From Beroe forskalii (lineage: Eukaryota; Ctenophora; Nuda; Beroida; Beroidae): a stretch of DNA of 64,000 nucleotides. A program made the translations under genes and the position numbers. Shown here in pieces: positions 35,422 through 45,535 of this stretch. How positions within the stretch are numbered: position 1 is the first letter of the stretch; each line of letters opens with the position of its first letter. The notes beneath the pieces were generated by a model that was not told the origin of the DNA, did no database searches, and worked only from the letters and a program-made list of their open reading frames with translations. The stretch spans positions 333,312 to 397,311 of the forward strand of contig WFMF01000146.1 in assembly GCA_011033025.1 (NCBI GenBank), read 5' to 3'.

Positions 35422-35801
35422 ATCAGATACTTGCCTTTGACGGCCTCAGGTTCCGAGATGGGACCCCACAAACTCGCAAACCTTCTAAAACCACTGCACA
35501 TGTGACATGCACCCACTTAAATAACTTCAGATGCTGAATATTGAATAATTATTATATTTCAGCACTCTCCTTAACCTTTAAGTTGAGTGCTGAAATATAA
35601 TAACATTCCTCTAACTAGAGGTGTCGTGTGCTATGTCTGGCTTAAATCATAACTAAAATCTTCATAAAAAACATTGCCATACAAATATCATTACTGTCTT
35701 TTCGCAGGGTGGATGGAAAGAGACCAACAGGGCAAAACACCACCCAGACAATTGATATCACCTTAGAGCACAAATTGTGCAAAAGCGACGCTCATGTGTA
35801 A
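35422..35801 (+). pseudogene. FLYWCH-like terminal exon relic
   Basis: After a GTGTTTTTCAG acceptor in the array phase, the frame reads ILAFDGLRFRDGTPQTRKPS, then KTTAHVTCTHLNNFRC, and stops at 35535-35537. About 170 bases on, 35708-35801 reads VDGKRPTGQN...ITLEHKLCKSDAHV. Together they follow the FLYWCH pattern (hydrophobic-DG-x-RF, a C in the W-x-C position, C, then a late H-x-C/H), with the usual W replaced. Between them lies a hairpin (TATATTTCAGCACTC and GAGTGCTGAAATATA, about 35550-35605), probably an insertion. FLYWCH fingers occur in mod(mdg4) alternative exons of insects. Confidence 0.4.
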
Positions 35802-36116
35802 TTCTGTGACACAATTTTACAGTTAGGGTTAGGATGTATGATCTGCTCAAGCATTCCCATTGCATAATTTCTGCTTTAAGGTGGTGTTTGGTCCGAGTGG
35901 TGTTATGTCCTGCCATCCTTTGGCATCAATCTGGTTGAATAAGATATAGATTTTCAATTATCTTGGAAGGTAGCTAGACCTATATTACCTGGGAAAAATG
36001 GGCATAATATGTCGTTATCAAAAAGCTGTCAAGCTGCTGGGCTAGAAAAATGCAGCTCAAATAAACTATTTATGACATGGTCCTATATGACATATTATGA
36101 TATTCTTGTGTTCCAG

Positions 36117-36337
36117 GTGATGATGTGAGGAAGTACTGTGCTCCCTGTAACCGATGGTTCATCAGTGTGAGGAATGCCCAGTACCACTTCCAGGAAGTCC
36201 ATCTCCAGATCAAACCATTCTCTTGTAATGAGTGTGGCAGGAGTTTTGGGAGACAGTCATCTCTCAATCGACACCTGGCTACCAAGATACACAAGGACCA
36301 ATATAGGAGGCAGCATCCCAGACAACACAATGATTGA
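36117..36337 (+). CDS. Terminal exon, zinc fingers, class I (ZF-10)
   Basis: Acceptor CTTGTGTTCCAG; stop TGA at 36335-36337. Fingers: CAPC...FISVRNAQYHFQEVH (x12, H-x4-H) and CNEC...FGRQSSLNRHLATKIH (x12, H-x5-H), linker LQIKPFS. The second finger shares (S/G)RQS(S/N)LNRHL with ZF-9, so these two derive from one duplication. Confidence 0.92.
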
Positions 36338-36997
36338 GTTAAATAACCATTGACCATGGCTGTGACCCATATCATTATCAATACAACATAGCATTTTTAA
36401 GTGATAAACGATGAGAATTGTTACTTTGCATGCTGGATATTATAGTGCAAATTAGTACTTAGGTTGAAGTTTGAATGTTTTAACTGATACCACATCAGAT
36501 ACGAAAGGGTTATCCTCAGAAGCTTTCAAAAATCATGTGATAATTGTCATTAAGTTAATATTCTGTATTTGTAAAAAATGCACATACCTACGTGCATATT
36601 GATATATTAGTTAAATAATTTACATGCTGGACACTGGACAGTGGACATTATGTTATATTCTCAAGAGTGCAAATAAGTTATAAGTATTCTGCATGTAAAA
36701 TATAAATGAGGGATGAACTGGATTTATCTACACCAATCTTATTTTCACGAGTGTGGTGTAATTTCAGTAACAGAGGTGTCGACACATCTGAGATCGGTGT
36801 CTGAAATTTCCACAAAACTGCAATTTGTACGTGCGTGATACTGATTTAACAGTATATTCATGTACATATATGGCGCTGTGCAATCAGAAATTTCAGAATG
36901 ATTCTCAATTCTCGAAGTGGCGACACCTCTGTTATACTATTATGTGAGTGTAAATCTTAAGCCAATGTGCATGTGTGCAGATGGATCAATCGAATAA

Positions 36998-37159
36998 GGG
37001 ATCGTTCACATATTACGTAATCGCCTAGAGGGGGGAGGGGTTTCCGAATGATTACGTTACATGTTATTGTAACAAAAACAACTACTGTAAACTTGATTAA
37101 GAGGGGGAGAGGGGGTTGAAATCGGCCAAAAATTGATTACGTAATATGTGAACGATCCC
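36998..37159. mobile_element. PIF/Harbinger-like MITE with TAA duplication
   Basis: GGGATCGTTCACATATTACG and its reverse complement CGTAATATGTGAACGATCCC form the ends, flanked by TAA at 36995-36997 and 37160-37162. Three-base TAA/TTA duplications are the hallmark of PIF/Harbinger. Diverged relatives occur at 6960-7095 and near 33550-33645. Confidence 0.85.
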
Positions 37160-37867
37160 TAAGGGATTTTCCATTCTCATGTTTGTGATTGTTAGAAATT
37201 CTATCAAATAAAGATGCACTAAAAGCAAAATTTTACATCACTATTCATGGATTGATCCAGCTACACGCATTTTATGTGTTACTGACAGTTGATTTTTTAT
37301 ATTGGTGACAGTAAACAATTGTTCAATGCTATCTATACAGTGTACAGTGTACACATATGGGTCATGATGGGCAGGGCTGAATCTTCTGTCACATGAATCT
37401 GGTGTATTAGATAACTAGACCTATCAGCTGAATTTTTATTCAATGGTTTAATTCTGTGTACTGCAATTTTCAATTCCCTTGAAGTGGAATAATCATTGAC
37501 CATATTCAAACTTTCAAACATTGTTAAATAATTTAGTTAATTCCAAATTTATCTAGCTTTCTTTTTCGTATATTGCAAAGTTTCAAGATCAATGATTCAT
37601 GAAAATCATTCCAATTCATAACTCAATGAAATATTTCCCCTCCAATTGCTATCATTACAAGCAGGCATTGAGGGAGGGTTACAAATGGTCAGTTTCTGAA
37701 AATGGCCCAAAATTTCTATGTATTCCCTCCACTCTCCAGTGTGGCGACCGAGATAACAGCCAATTGAACTTTTAAAAAACTAATGCCTCCCTCCTTGTTC
37801 CATATGGAATCTGCATGTTTTAGTTTATTTTAGGTACTCATATATAATGCTTATCATGTGATTTCAG

Positions 37868-38148
37868 ATGCGGTGTGTCAAATATGTTACAAGTCCTTCT
37901 ACTCTGGTAATGAAGTAAAAGCTCATGTGGAAAGGGTTCACCTCAAGATCAAGAAATACCAATGTGAAACATGTGGCCAGCAGTTTTATAAGAGAGGAGA
38001 TATCCAGAGGCATCACAAGAGACGTTTTCATTTTGGAACTATCAATGTGGAGGGTGAATCTAATCCAGCATGCTACAACTTCCTGAAAGAGGCTCTTAAT
38101 TTTCTTGATACTGTGAAGCTGCAAACTGATAGTGAAACTTCAAAATAA
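37868..38148 (+). CDS. Terminal exon, zinc fingers, class I (ZF-11)
   Basis: Acceptor ATGTGATTTCAG; stop TAA at 38146-38148. Fingers: CQIC...FYSGNEVKAHVERVH (x12, H-x4-H) and CETC...FYKRGDIQRHHKRRFH (x12, H-x5-H), then an unrelated tail of about 38 residues (NVEGESNPACYNFLKEALNF). ZF-12 at 41222 is its closest relative (shared KKYQC/RRYQC linker and ..D[IM]QRH). Confidence 0.9.
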
Positions 38149-39090
38149 CTTTTAATAATTTTACTAGATGTGATTTTGAACTGCTGTCCTTTGACAATTG
38201 AACTACTTAGATTAAATTTGAAAAAGCATTTTCTCTTTTTCTAGTTATAGATATAGGCCGAAAAACAAATGAAATTGTTTGGGTTTCTGGATATAATGAT
38301 ATTATGGACTTCAATTGCAGCACTGGAGTAGAAGTGAGCCTGTCGCTGTAAATGATATTGTAAATGTAAATATCATCTTGCCATGATTATTGACAGCATA
38401 TAAGGTATATTCCCTAAATTTCACTGCAACACCAGCACTTCCATTTAATTCCATATTATCATATGCAGAAACCCAAACTAATTCAATTGTTTTTGGACCT
38501 CAGTACCATATCAATGTTTTTCGTCTTTGGAAAATATCTGGTATTTTTTGTGATATTTGTGATAATAGAGATTAGAGGCACTGAGGCTTATACTTGGCTT
38601 ATTAGAGAGTGTTTGATTTATTAGGTACTTGATAAACATCATTATTTAACACAATTAAGCTTATGAGCTAAATGATGATATTAGAACATTATTTGGGTCG
38701 TTTGATATGTTTTAATGAGTATAAATTGTTTTTAGTAATTATTTTTGAACAGAAAAGGCCAATAAGGTATCCTAGTTTTTGAATTGAAGGACTTTAACAT
38801 TGATTCGATCAATGATGCAATCTTTCTTTAAGCACAAAATCGTCAAACAGTGCAGTGGGCAGCTGTAAGCTTTGTCTTATTTTCATTTTTGTATGGTTCA
38901 AGTATTGACAATTTGATTTTCTCAGAATCAATTATTAGTATAAATTCACCTTATTTTAAAAAATTTTCATTGATGTGTGTATATCAAAATATTCTATGAT
39001 TGAAATTCAAAGAAATTTGAATTGTGAAATAGTCTCTCAGCTGGCAAAGCCAACAATTAAAGGCAGTATCCAAGTTGCCCGACACACTTA

Positions 39091-39240
39091 GTGGAATTCC
39101 ACTATCGAGTTAGTGGAATTCCACTATCGACTTAGTAGACTTCCATTAACTGATAGTGGACTTCCATTATGAGATAGTAGACTTCCATTAAGAGATAGTG
39201 GAATTCCACTACGAGTTAATAGACGTCCACTATCTCTGAT
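39091..39240. repeat. Palindromic repeats upstream of the Merlin transposase
   Basis: Five or six spaced copies of TAGTGGAATTCCACTATC and variants with ACTTCCATTA, each partly self-complementary (GTGGAATTCCAC is a perfect palindrome). They lie 100-250 bases before the transposase start and may be transposase-binding or promoter repeats. Confidence 0.7.
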
Positions 39241-39300
39241 GAGTCTAATCAGCTGAATTAGGGGACACCTTATTACCACGAAATCGTATGCAGAGGAAAG

Positions 39301-39309
39301 TATAAATAG
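39301..39309 (+). promoter_or_regulatory. TATA box of the Merlin transposase gene
   Basis: TATAAATAG lies 42 bases before the ATG at 39343, which would put the transcript start near 39330 and give a very short leader. Confidence 0.55.
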
Positions 39310-39342
39310 GAGTGATTCCCTGCTCTCTTCATCGCATTCACC

Positions 39343-40236
39343 ATGATTCCCTCTCTACAACAAGAGCTCATCTCCATCACAGACACTGAGGAACACGCCA
39401 GAGACTTCCTGTTCCGGAGGGGGATCCTGAAGAACACTCTTTCCTGCTCTTCCTGCAACGCACCGATGGACCTCGTCTCTTGTGCCGCCTCCAAAACCCC
39501 TGACCTGAAGATATGGCGCTGCTCTCCCTGTCGGAAGTTCAGAAACATCAGATCGGAGAGTGTCCTCTATGGCTTCAGGCTCTCCATGCAGCAGTTCCTC
39601 ACCCTCATCTTCTACTTCAGCATCAAGTGCATGACGAACATCGCCATCTCACAGCTGGTTGGGTTGTCGGAGAACACTGTTTGTGACTGGAGGATCTACA
39701 TCCACACCAGAGTTGCAGACTGGCTAGCTGTTAACTCCACTCCCCTTGGAGGTCCTGGAGTGATAGTCGAGTTGGACGAGGCCAAGTTCGGGAAGATGAA
39801 GTACAACAGGGGCGCCTACCGGGAGGGACAGTGGGTTCTTGGAGCAGTGGACAGGAATACCAACCAGTGCTTCCTCCTCATCTGCCCTAACAACAGTCGG
39901 GATGCTGCTACACTCCTTCCCTTGATACAGCGCTGGATCCTCCCTGGGAGCATCGTGTACACCGACGAATGGGGAGCCTACAATTCCTTGACTGTGGCTG
40001 GCTACACTCACGAAACGGTGAACCACAGTATCCAGTTTGTGGACCCCACCACTGGAGTTCACACCAACACTCAGGAGGGGCTGTGGGCTCACGTGAAGCG
40101 ATCTGTTGTTGGGAGCACAGACCTGGAGATGGCACTGATTGACTTCATGTTCAGGAGACGGTTTAATGCTACTGGAGGGGCGACTCAGATTGCAAATTGT
40201 TTTAATGGTTATCTTACAGTTTTGAGGGCTAATTGA
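39343..40236 (+). CDS. Merlin-family (IS1595/ISXO2-type) transposase, apparently intact
   Basis: 297 residues in one uninterrupted, intronless frame. The N-terminal third has a zinc ribbon (CSSC ... CSPC). Next comes a helix-turn-helix (ISQLVGLSENTVCDW), then an RNase-H-like catalytic domain with the DDE triad at Asp145 (VELDEAKFGK), Asp208 (YTDEWGAYNSL) and Glu245 (NTQEGLWAHVKR). H/N-T-N-x-E-G-x-W-xx-[VI]-K is characteristic of ISXO2-like transposases, known in animals as Merlin. All catalytic residues and the full length are present, and codon use is GC-richer than the surroundings. It lies between two zinc-finger exons on the same strand. Terminal inverted repeats were not identified. Confidence 0.9.
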   Translation: MIPSLQQELISITDTEEHARDFLFRRGILKNTLSCSSCNAPMDLVSCAASKTPDLKIWRCSPCRKFRNIRSESVLYGFRLSMQQFLTLIFYFSIKCMTNIAISQLVGLSENTVCDWRIYIHTRVADWLAVNSTPLGGPGVIVELDEAKFGKMKYNRGAYREGQWVLGAVDRNTNQCFLLICPNNSRDAATLLPLIQRWILPGSIVYTDEWGAYNSLTVAGYTHETVNHSIQFVDPTTGVHTNTQEGLWAHVKRSVVGSTDLEMALIDFMFRRRFNATGGATQIANCFNGYLTVLRAN

Positions 40237-40770
40237 TGGACTTTATTTTTCAGTTTAAATGATTGAATGCTTTAGTATTGTATTGTATTGTATTGTATTG
40301 TAGGTTCCCCAAACTCGGAAGTAAGGGGGACAGTACCCTTAAGGGCACTGCCAGCACTGGGGCCACGGGACACCACTTATAGCGACGGCAAGTTGCCACT
40401 GGTACCCACTGGGTGCTCTGGCTTTATTGGGAACAGCATTTCAGTGACATTGGCTTGGTGAACTTCACTGAGCAATGGGGTCCGGTGTTAGGCCAGACAA
40501 GCCGCCTTTACTGCTGCACACTACAGTTTGAGTCAACTATATCTCTGTCCAAAGCACAGAAAAATAGATTTACTCTCTCTGTCCACATTGCCATGGGTCG
40601 GTCAAAAAGTCATAAAGGTAAGTGTAGTTTTGAAGGCGTGAGCTGGGTTGCCTTCGGTAACATAAGTGTATTTAAAACTGGGGGTAAAATGGGGGTAAAA
40701 TGGGTCCTTACTATTATGATACCTATAAGCCTATACATCAACTGAACTTTCCACGTTCATGATTCTCTTT

Positions 40771-41163
40771 GGGGCCATCCATAAAGGACGTCCGCAAAAT
40801 TTTGGCTTTTTTAGACCCCTCCCTCCCCCCTTGTCCGCAAACGTCCGCAACCTGAAATACCCCCCCCCCCCTCCGGACGTCCGCATTTTCATTTAAAATC
40901 TTTTGGGTCATCACTTTCATGCCCTTTTTCTCAAATATGGTGGCAAAATCAACTTTATTATTTGACTCAATGTTGAAAATCTAAGTCAAAATTCTAAAAA
41001 AACGACTATTTTCTAGTAAAAAACTAGTCAGATCGACCAAAATTTTCATAAATGCGGACGTCCGCATTTGGCCAAACACCCCCCCCCCCTACGTCCGCAA
41101 ACGTCCGCATTGGCCAGACTCCCCCCTCCCCCCTCTTTGCAGACGTCCTTTATGGATGGCCCC
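40771..41163. mobile_element. PIF/Harbinger-like MITE, family B, copy 1
   Basis: GGGGCCATCCATAAAGGACG at the left end and its reverse complement (GACGTCCTTTATGGATGGCC CC) at the right. Internal ACGTCCGCA repeats and poly-C runs. Possible TTT duplication. It ends only 58 bases before the acceptor of ZF-12. Confidence 0.85.
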
Positions 41164-41221
41164 TTTCTCAGCACTTATAAGAGTAACAAGTTTTCTTTAC
41201 TAAGATCAGACCCTTTTACAG

Positions 41222-41496
41222 GGAGCATCCAAGGCAGATGGGTGTGCAAGGTGTGTAACAGACACCTTCACAATCAGCATGGTTACAGGGCACATGTGGA
41301 GAATGTGCACTTGAAAGTGCGACGGTACCAATGTGACTCTTGCCGCTATTCCTCCTACAAGAAACATGATATGCAAAGACATTTCGAAAGGCAGCCAACA
41401 CATGTGGGATCCCTTCAGGAGTGTAGTAAGACACGGAGCTTGCTGGACATTGAACTGGCCATTGCTGTCCTATTGAGTAGAGATCAACTCAGTTAA
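41222..41496 (+). CDS. Terminal exon, zinc fingers, class I (ZF-12)
   Basis: Acceptor ACCCTTTTACAG; stop TAA at 41494-41496. Fingers: CKVC...LHNQHGYRAHVENVH (x12, H-x4-H) and CDSC...SYKKHDMQRHFERQPTH (x12 with a long H-x6-H), followed by an acidic/hydrophobic tail ending LAIAVLLSRDQLS. The tails of ZF-11 and ZF-12 are among the longest in the array. The family B MITE supplies almost all of the intron just upstream. Confidence 0.88.
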
Positions 41497-42222
41497 CCTC
41501 TAATTCTATCAAATTTGTATGGATGGTGTTTTTTCAAGGATCTGAATTGAAACAGATTAAGTCATGCATATGACTGTGTGCTATGTACACTTGTATATTT
41601 AATGTACAGTTATGTTTGGGAAAGAAATTTCTCTATTGCACACACATTATTTTAAAAGTTTAACCACTTTCTTGATAGAAAAATTGGAAATTTGTAGATA
41701 ATTGGAATTGAAATTTGTTGGTTGTCCTCTACTAGTACTGAAAATATAACAGAAAATTTTCCAGTTTTCACATTCAATCAATCATGTCGATCTATCAATC
41801 AGCCAAAAAGCATAAGAGCATAAGCAACTGGTTAGCTGTTACAGATATAAATGGATCAATTAAATGACGATCCAGGGATCAATAAATACATTCAATTTAA
41901 TGATAGCACTAAAGTTCATGTATTTGAAAGTTGTCACCATGCTCGGTCAATCTGGTACCTCTCATGTGATCTCCATAGTAGGATACCAAATAAAATAATC
42001 AGATGGTTAATCTAATGTTCCAAGTGTCAGATTCAACCATGGGGTTGGTCCATTTGGTATCTAACACAATGCATATCATATCACATGAAGGCAGTGGATT
42101 GATTTATCACTGTGCCAATTTCTAATGCACAAACTATACCTAATATTTGATTAAATGTCTTTATCAATCAATAACTCAATCAATGTGGCACACAAGTGTT
42201 TTATGTTACACATTACACCCAG

Positions 42223-42419
42223 ATGTAGAAGCCATAGTGTGCAGTGCCTGCTACACTGTGTTTCGGGGAAGCTTTGCTAGCTCACACTACAGACGTCATT
42301 ACAGAGATGTACATCTCAACATTAAGGAATTCAGCTGTGGTTGCTGTGGGAAGTTATTTGCACAGGATAGCAACAGAAAAAGACACGAATTACGGTGCTC
42401 AAGGAAACTTAGCACTTAA
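42223..42419 (+). CDS. Terminal exon, zinc fingers, class II (ZF-13)
   Basis: Acceptor TTACACCCAG; stop TAA at 42417-42419; AATAAA at 42586-42591. Finger 1 is enlarged: CSAC-x15-H-x4-H (FRGSFASSHYRRHYRDVH). Finger 2 is C2HC: CGCC-x12-H-x3-C (LFAQDSNRKRHELRC). The linker is LNIKEFS. This is the first of a run of class II exons that continues to 61.3 kb. Confidence 0.92.
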
Positions 42420-42585
42420 AGTGGCTTAGCAAAGATTTGCTTTTCAATTAAGTTTCAGTATTTGAATTGATAATGGCAGTGACTAGCTCTAAGCAGTTGA
42501 TTAATCAGTCATTTTGATTTTATGTCATACCAATTTGCTACTATATATTTATATTTTATATTATTTTCGTTTCATAATGTAATTA

Positions 42586-42591
42586 AATAAA
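42586..42591 (+). terminator. Polyadenylation signal of ZF-13
   Basis: AATAAA 166 bases after the ZF-13 stop. The next acceptor lies 176 bases further on. Confidence 0.5.
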
Positions 42592-42767
42592 ATTTGGGAA
42601 ATTTAGTGTAGGCGAAATCATGCTCTTCTACTAATTTCATAACAAAGTACCATTCCAAATTGAAAGTTCAGCTGACATCCCTTAATCACAATGACACAAC
42701 AAATGATTGTTGTCTTACATCATTGGCCCTACGATTTAAAACCTCAAAAGTAAATTCCCTGTTTCAG

Positions 42768-42961
42768 CTGCTGTTCAATGCCCAGTATGTCTCAAAATGT
42801 TCAAAGGTCAAAGGCAACAAGCTGAAAACAACTGCAAACGTCATGTCAAGAATGTTCATCTGAAAATAAAAGAATACAGGTGTACTTGCTGTGGGAAATT
42901 ATTCGCACAAGACTGCAACAGGAAAATCCATGAAGCTAGGTGCTATGAAAAGAGTCTGTGA
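42768..42961 (+). CDS. Terminal exon, zinc fingers, class II (ZF-14)
   Basis: Acceptor CCTGTTTCAG; stop TGA at 42959-42961. Finger 1 has the longest loop in the array: CPVC-x17-H-x4-H (FKGQRQQAENNCKRHVKNVH). Finger 2 is CTCC-x12-H-x3-C (LFAQDCNRKIHEARC). The correct frame lacks an early Met. Confidence 0.88.
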
Positions 42962-43026
42962 TTATAATGTTTCTTAAACCTGCTATAAAAGAATGCTAAA
43001 ATAACTAGTTGCTTGTTGATGTTTAA

Positions 43027-43339
43027 GGGGCCATCCATAAAGGACGTCCACAACGAGGGGGAGGGGGAGTCTCGCCAATGTGGACGTTTGTGGTCATAGG
43101 GGGATGGGTCAGGAGGTGTTTGGCCAAATGGGGACGTCTGCAGTCTATGGAAATTTCGGTTGATTTGCTGGGTATTTCACTGGAAAATAGTAAAATATCG
43201 TGCCCAATATTGCTGACTGAAAAGATTTTTAGGAAAAATGCGACATCTGGGGGAGGGAGGGGTTTCTGGAATTCGGAAAAGGGGGAGGGAGTGGTCTAGA
43301 ATGGCCGAAATATTACAGGCGTCCTTTATGGATGGCCCC
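43027..43339. mobile_element. PIF/Harbinger-like MITE, family B, copy 2
   Basis: GGGGCCATCCATAAAGGACG ... CGTCCTTTATGGATGGCCCC, flanked by TAA on the left and TTA on the right. It lies 65 bases after the ZF-14 stop. Confidence 0.85.
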
Positions 43340-43905
43340 TTAGTGATGGTTGCATTTATGATTTAACTATGGTTTTGCCACATATGTTGCTAAGTATATC
43401 TTAGGAATTGGATGTGTTACAGTGAATGCTTGTGTTATATTAGGCCATGTGGTACCAATCCATTGTGCACCCCATTCCTTTTTTCACATATGTGACAACA
43501 TGAATGTGATACCATGCCTATGTGGCAACACCAATATGATATTGAATGCTGAGATACTTGATACTTAATTTTTAATAATTTTTGTCTAACAACCATGTAT
43601 ATATTTGCATGTTATGTTATCGAATTTAGTATCTTAAAATAAAATCACCTGAAGGAAGTATTTCAAGTTTTAAATAGTACTTTTTGATTGGGATGCTCGA
43701 CTCATATTGGCACACATCAATTGGTAAATGATAAATTTGTCAATTATGATCATAAAATATGTGTGTTTTTTTCTGTCAGGAATGACAACAGGGCAAGTAT
43801 TCAAATCACATTCTTGGTGAAGGAAGAAATCCTCAATTATGTTGTGTTAGCATTGTTTCAACAATTTTAACACAACATTCAAGAATGTAAAAGACAGCAT
43901 TTCAG

Positions 43906-44087
43906 TCCAGTGCTCTGCATGTGACAAGCAGTTCCGTGGCTCTCAGGCTGGATCCCACTACAAACGTCACTACAGAGACGTGCATCTTAAGATAAAGCAG
44001 TTCGCCTGTGGTTGCTGTGGCAGATTGTTTGCTCAAGCCTGCAACAGGAAAAACCATGAAGCTAGGTGCTATAAAAAGTGCTTGTGA
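43906..44087 (+). CDS. Terminal exon, zinc fingers, class II (ZF-15), mosaic
   Basis: Acceptor CAGCATTTCAG; stop TGA at 44085-44087. Finger 1 CSAC...FRGSQAGSHYKRHYRDVH is nearly identical to that of ZF-16. Finger 2 CGCC...LFAQACNRKNHEARC ends like ZF-14 (AACAGGAAAA.CCATGAAGC then TAGGTGCTAT). The switch falls near 44036. There is no start codon in the right frame before the fingers. Confidence 0.88.
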
Positions 44088-44976
44088 GAACCAGATTAGG
44101 TTTAGTGAAAAATACTACAAAGTTAATGGTCGTTATACATTTATTTCTTAACATACAGAGAAGCTTCATTTAGTAGGTATTTTGAGTTAAGCCTTGTATG
44201 TGTATTTCACAATGATATTACATATCAAATATCCGATTTGGTAATTCATTGCTTTTAAATACTATTCAGGCCCAAAAAGATGAGGGAGACAGTTAAGGCT
44301 TTTGGGTTTTTTAGGACAATGGGTCATTGGGGACTGTTATTTGGGACCCTACCAAGTACCCAATTAGACAACTGGAAATTTTCATGCTCCTTTTTGTCAT
44401 TAGACTTGAGTTAAAAATTTGATGTCTTTTGTCTGTTATGTTGGATAAGTTTAGTAAGCCATGTTTAAGGTTAAATTCACTGCTTCCTCTCAAATTTGGA
44501 AATTGGAACCCAGCCCATTTTAGACATATTTAGAAAACATACACTGGGGAAAGTAATTACAGCTCCCTGTCTATTTGATCTTGAAAAGTAATTTAATTCA
44601 GGGTAATCTAAGTTTTAAAACTATAAATTATTTGTTATTGTGATGTGTAAATTCTTTTCTAAAATTTTTGGCTCAAACACACGATGGTGCCAGTTATGAT
44701 TAGAAAAATGATGATCCAAGATATTACCTTGTTGGGCATTTGAGACTTCAGTGTAATACCTCGATCACGATTCACGGTTTGCACTTTTTTACTAATCATG
44801 ATTAAACACTACCAAGTGCCATAACGAATTAGATGGGCTTTGTTGCTGCACAACACTGTACAGTGCACCCCTCCACAGTCCACAATCATGAGTTTGCCCT
44901 CCTTCATCTTTTAATTGTAAATGAAACACACGAAGTGCTGTGTTTGCCTTGTTGAATATAAAAGACTGCATTTCAG

Positions 44977-45161
44977 TCCAGTGCTCTGTATGTGACAAGC
45001 AGTTCCGTGGCTCTCAGGCCAGCTCCCACTACAAACGCCATTACAGAGACGTGCATCTTAAGATAAAGCAGTTCGCCTGTGGTTGCTGTGGTAGATTGTT
45101 TGCCCAGGATAGTACTCGGAAATCTCATCAATTTAGGTGCTTTGAGAGGACAAGAAGTTGA
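44977..45161 (+). CDS. Terminal exon, zinc fingers, class II (ZF-16)
   Basis: Acceptor GACTGCATTTCAG, in a stretch (AAAGACTGCATTTCAGTCCA) duplicated from ZF-15; stop TGA at 45159-45161. Fingers: CSVC...FRGSQASSHYKRHYRDVH (x15) and CGCC...LFAQDSTRKSHQFRC (C2HC). AATAAA lies at 45354-45359. ZF-15 and ZF-16 are a recent tandem pair spaced about 1.07 kb apart. Confidence 0.93.
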
Positions 45162-45284
45162 CATCAATCATCATTTCGAGATGGTTTCAGCCATGAACTA
45201 ATGAATGCTGCTGTAGCAACGAGCCTTTTCAATTTGCCTGCTTAATACAACTTTTTGACACCCAGTCACATCATTATCTTAACT

Positions 45285-45535
45285 GATATGTGTGCTCATA
45301 GGTTGAAAGCAACAGGTTGAAAAGTAGGTCGAAAAGGTAGGTAGAAAGGGCTCAATAAAGACCCTTCTTGGCTTGGAAATTGCAGATCATGCTTTCAATC
45401 TTCAAGAGAGATGAGGAAAAGATAGTTCTTGTTGTGAAAACCATCCAGACTGGGACACAGTAAAATTCTACATGTCCTTTGACCTTCTTTTCGACCTACT
45501 TTTCAACCTGTTGTTTTCGACCTATGAAGACACAT
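45285..45535. repeat. Long inverted repeat (hairpin element)
   Basis: CATAGGTTGAAAGCAACAGG then TTGAAAAGTAGGTCGAAAAG on the left pairs with CTTTTCGACC...CTTTTCAACCTGTTG then TTTTCGACCTATG on the right, arms about 50 bp. A non-coding MITE-like element, overlapping the polyadenylation signal of ZF-16. Confidence 0.85.
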
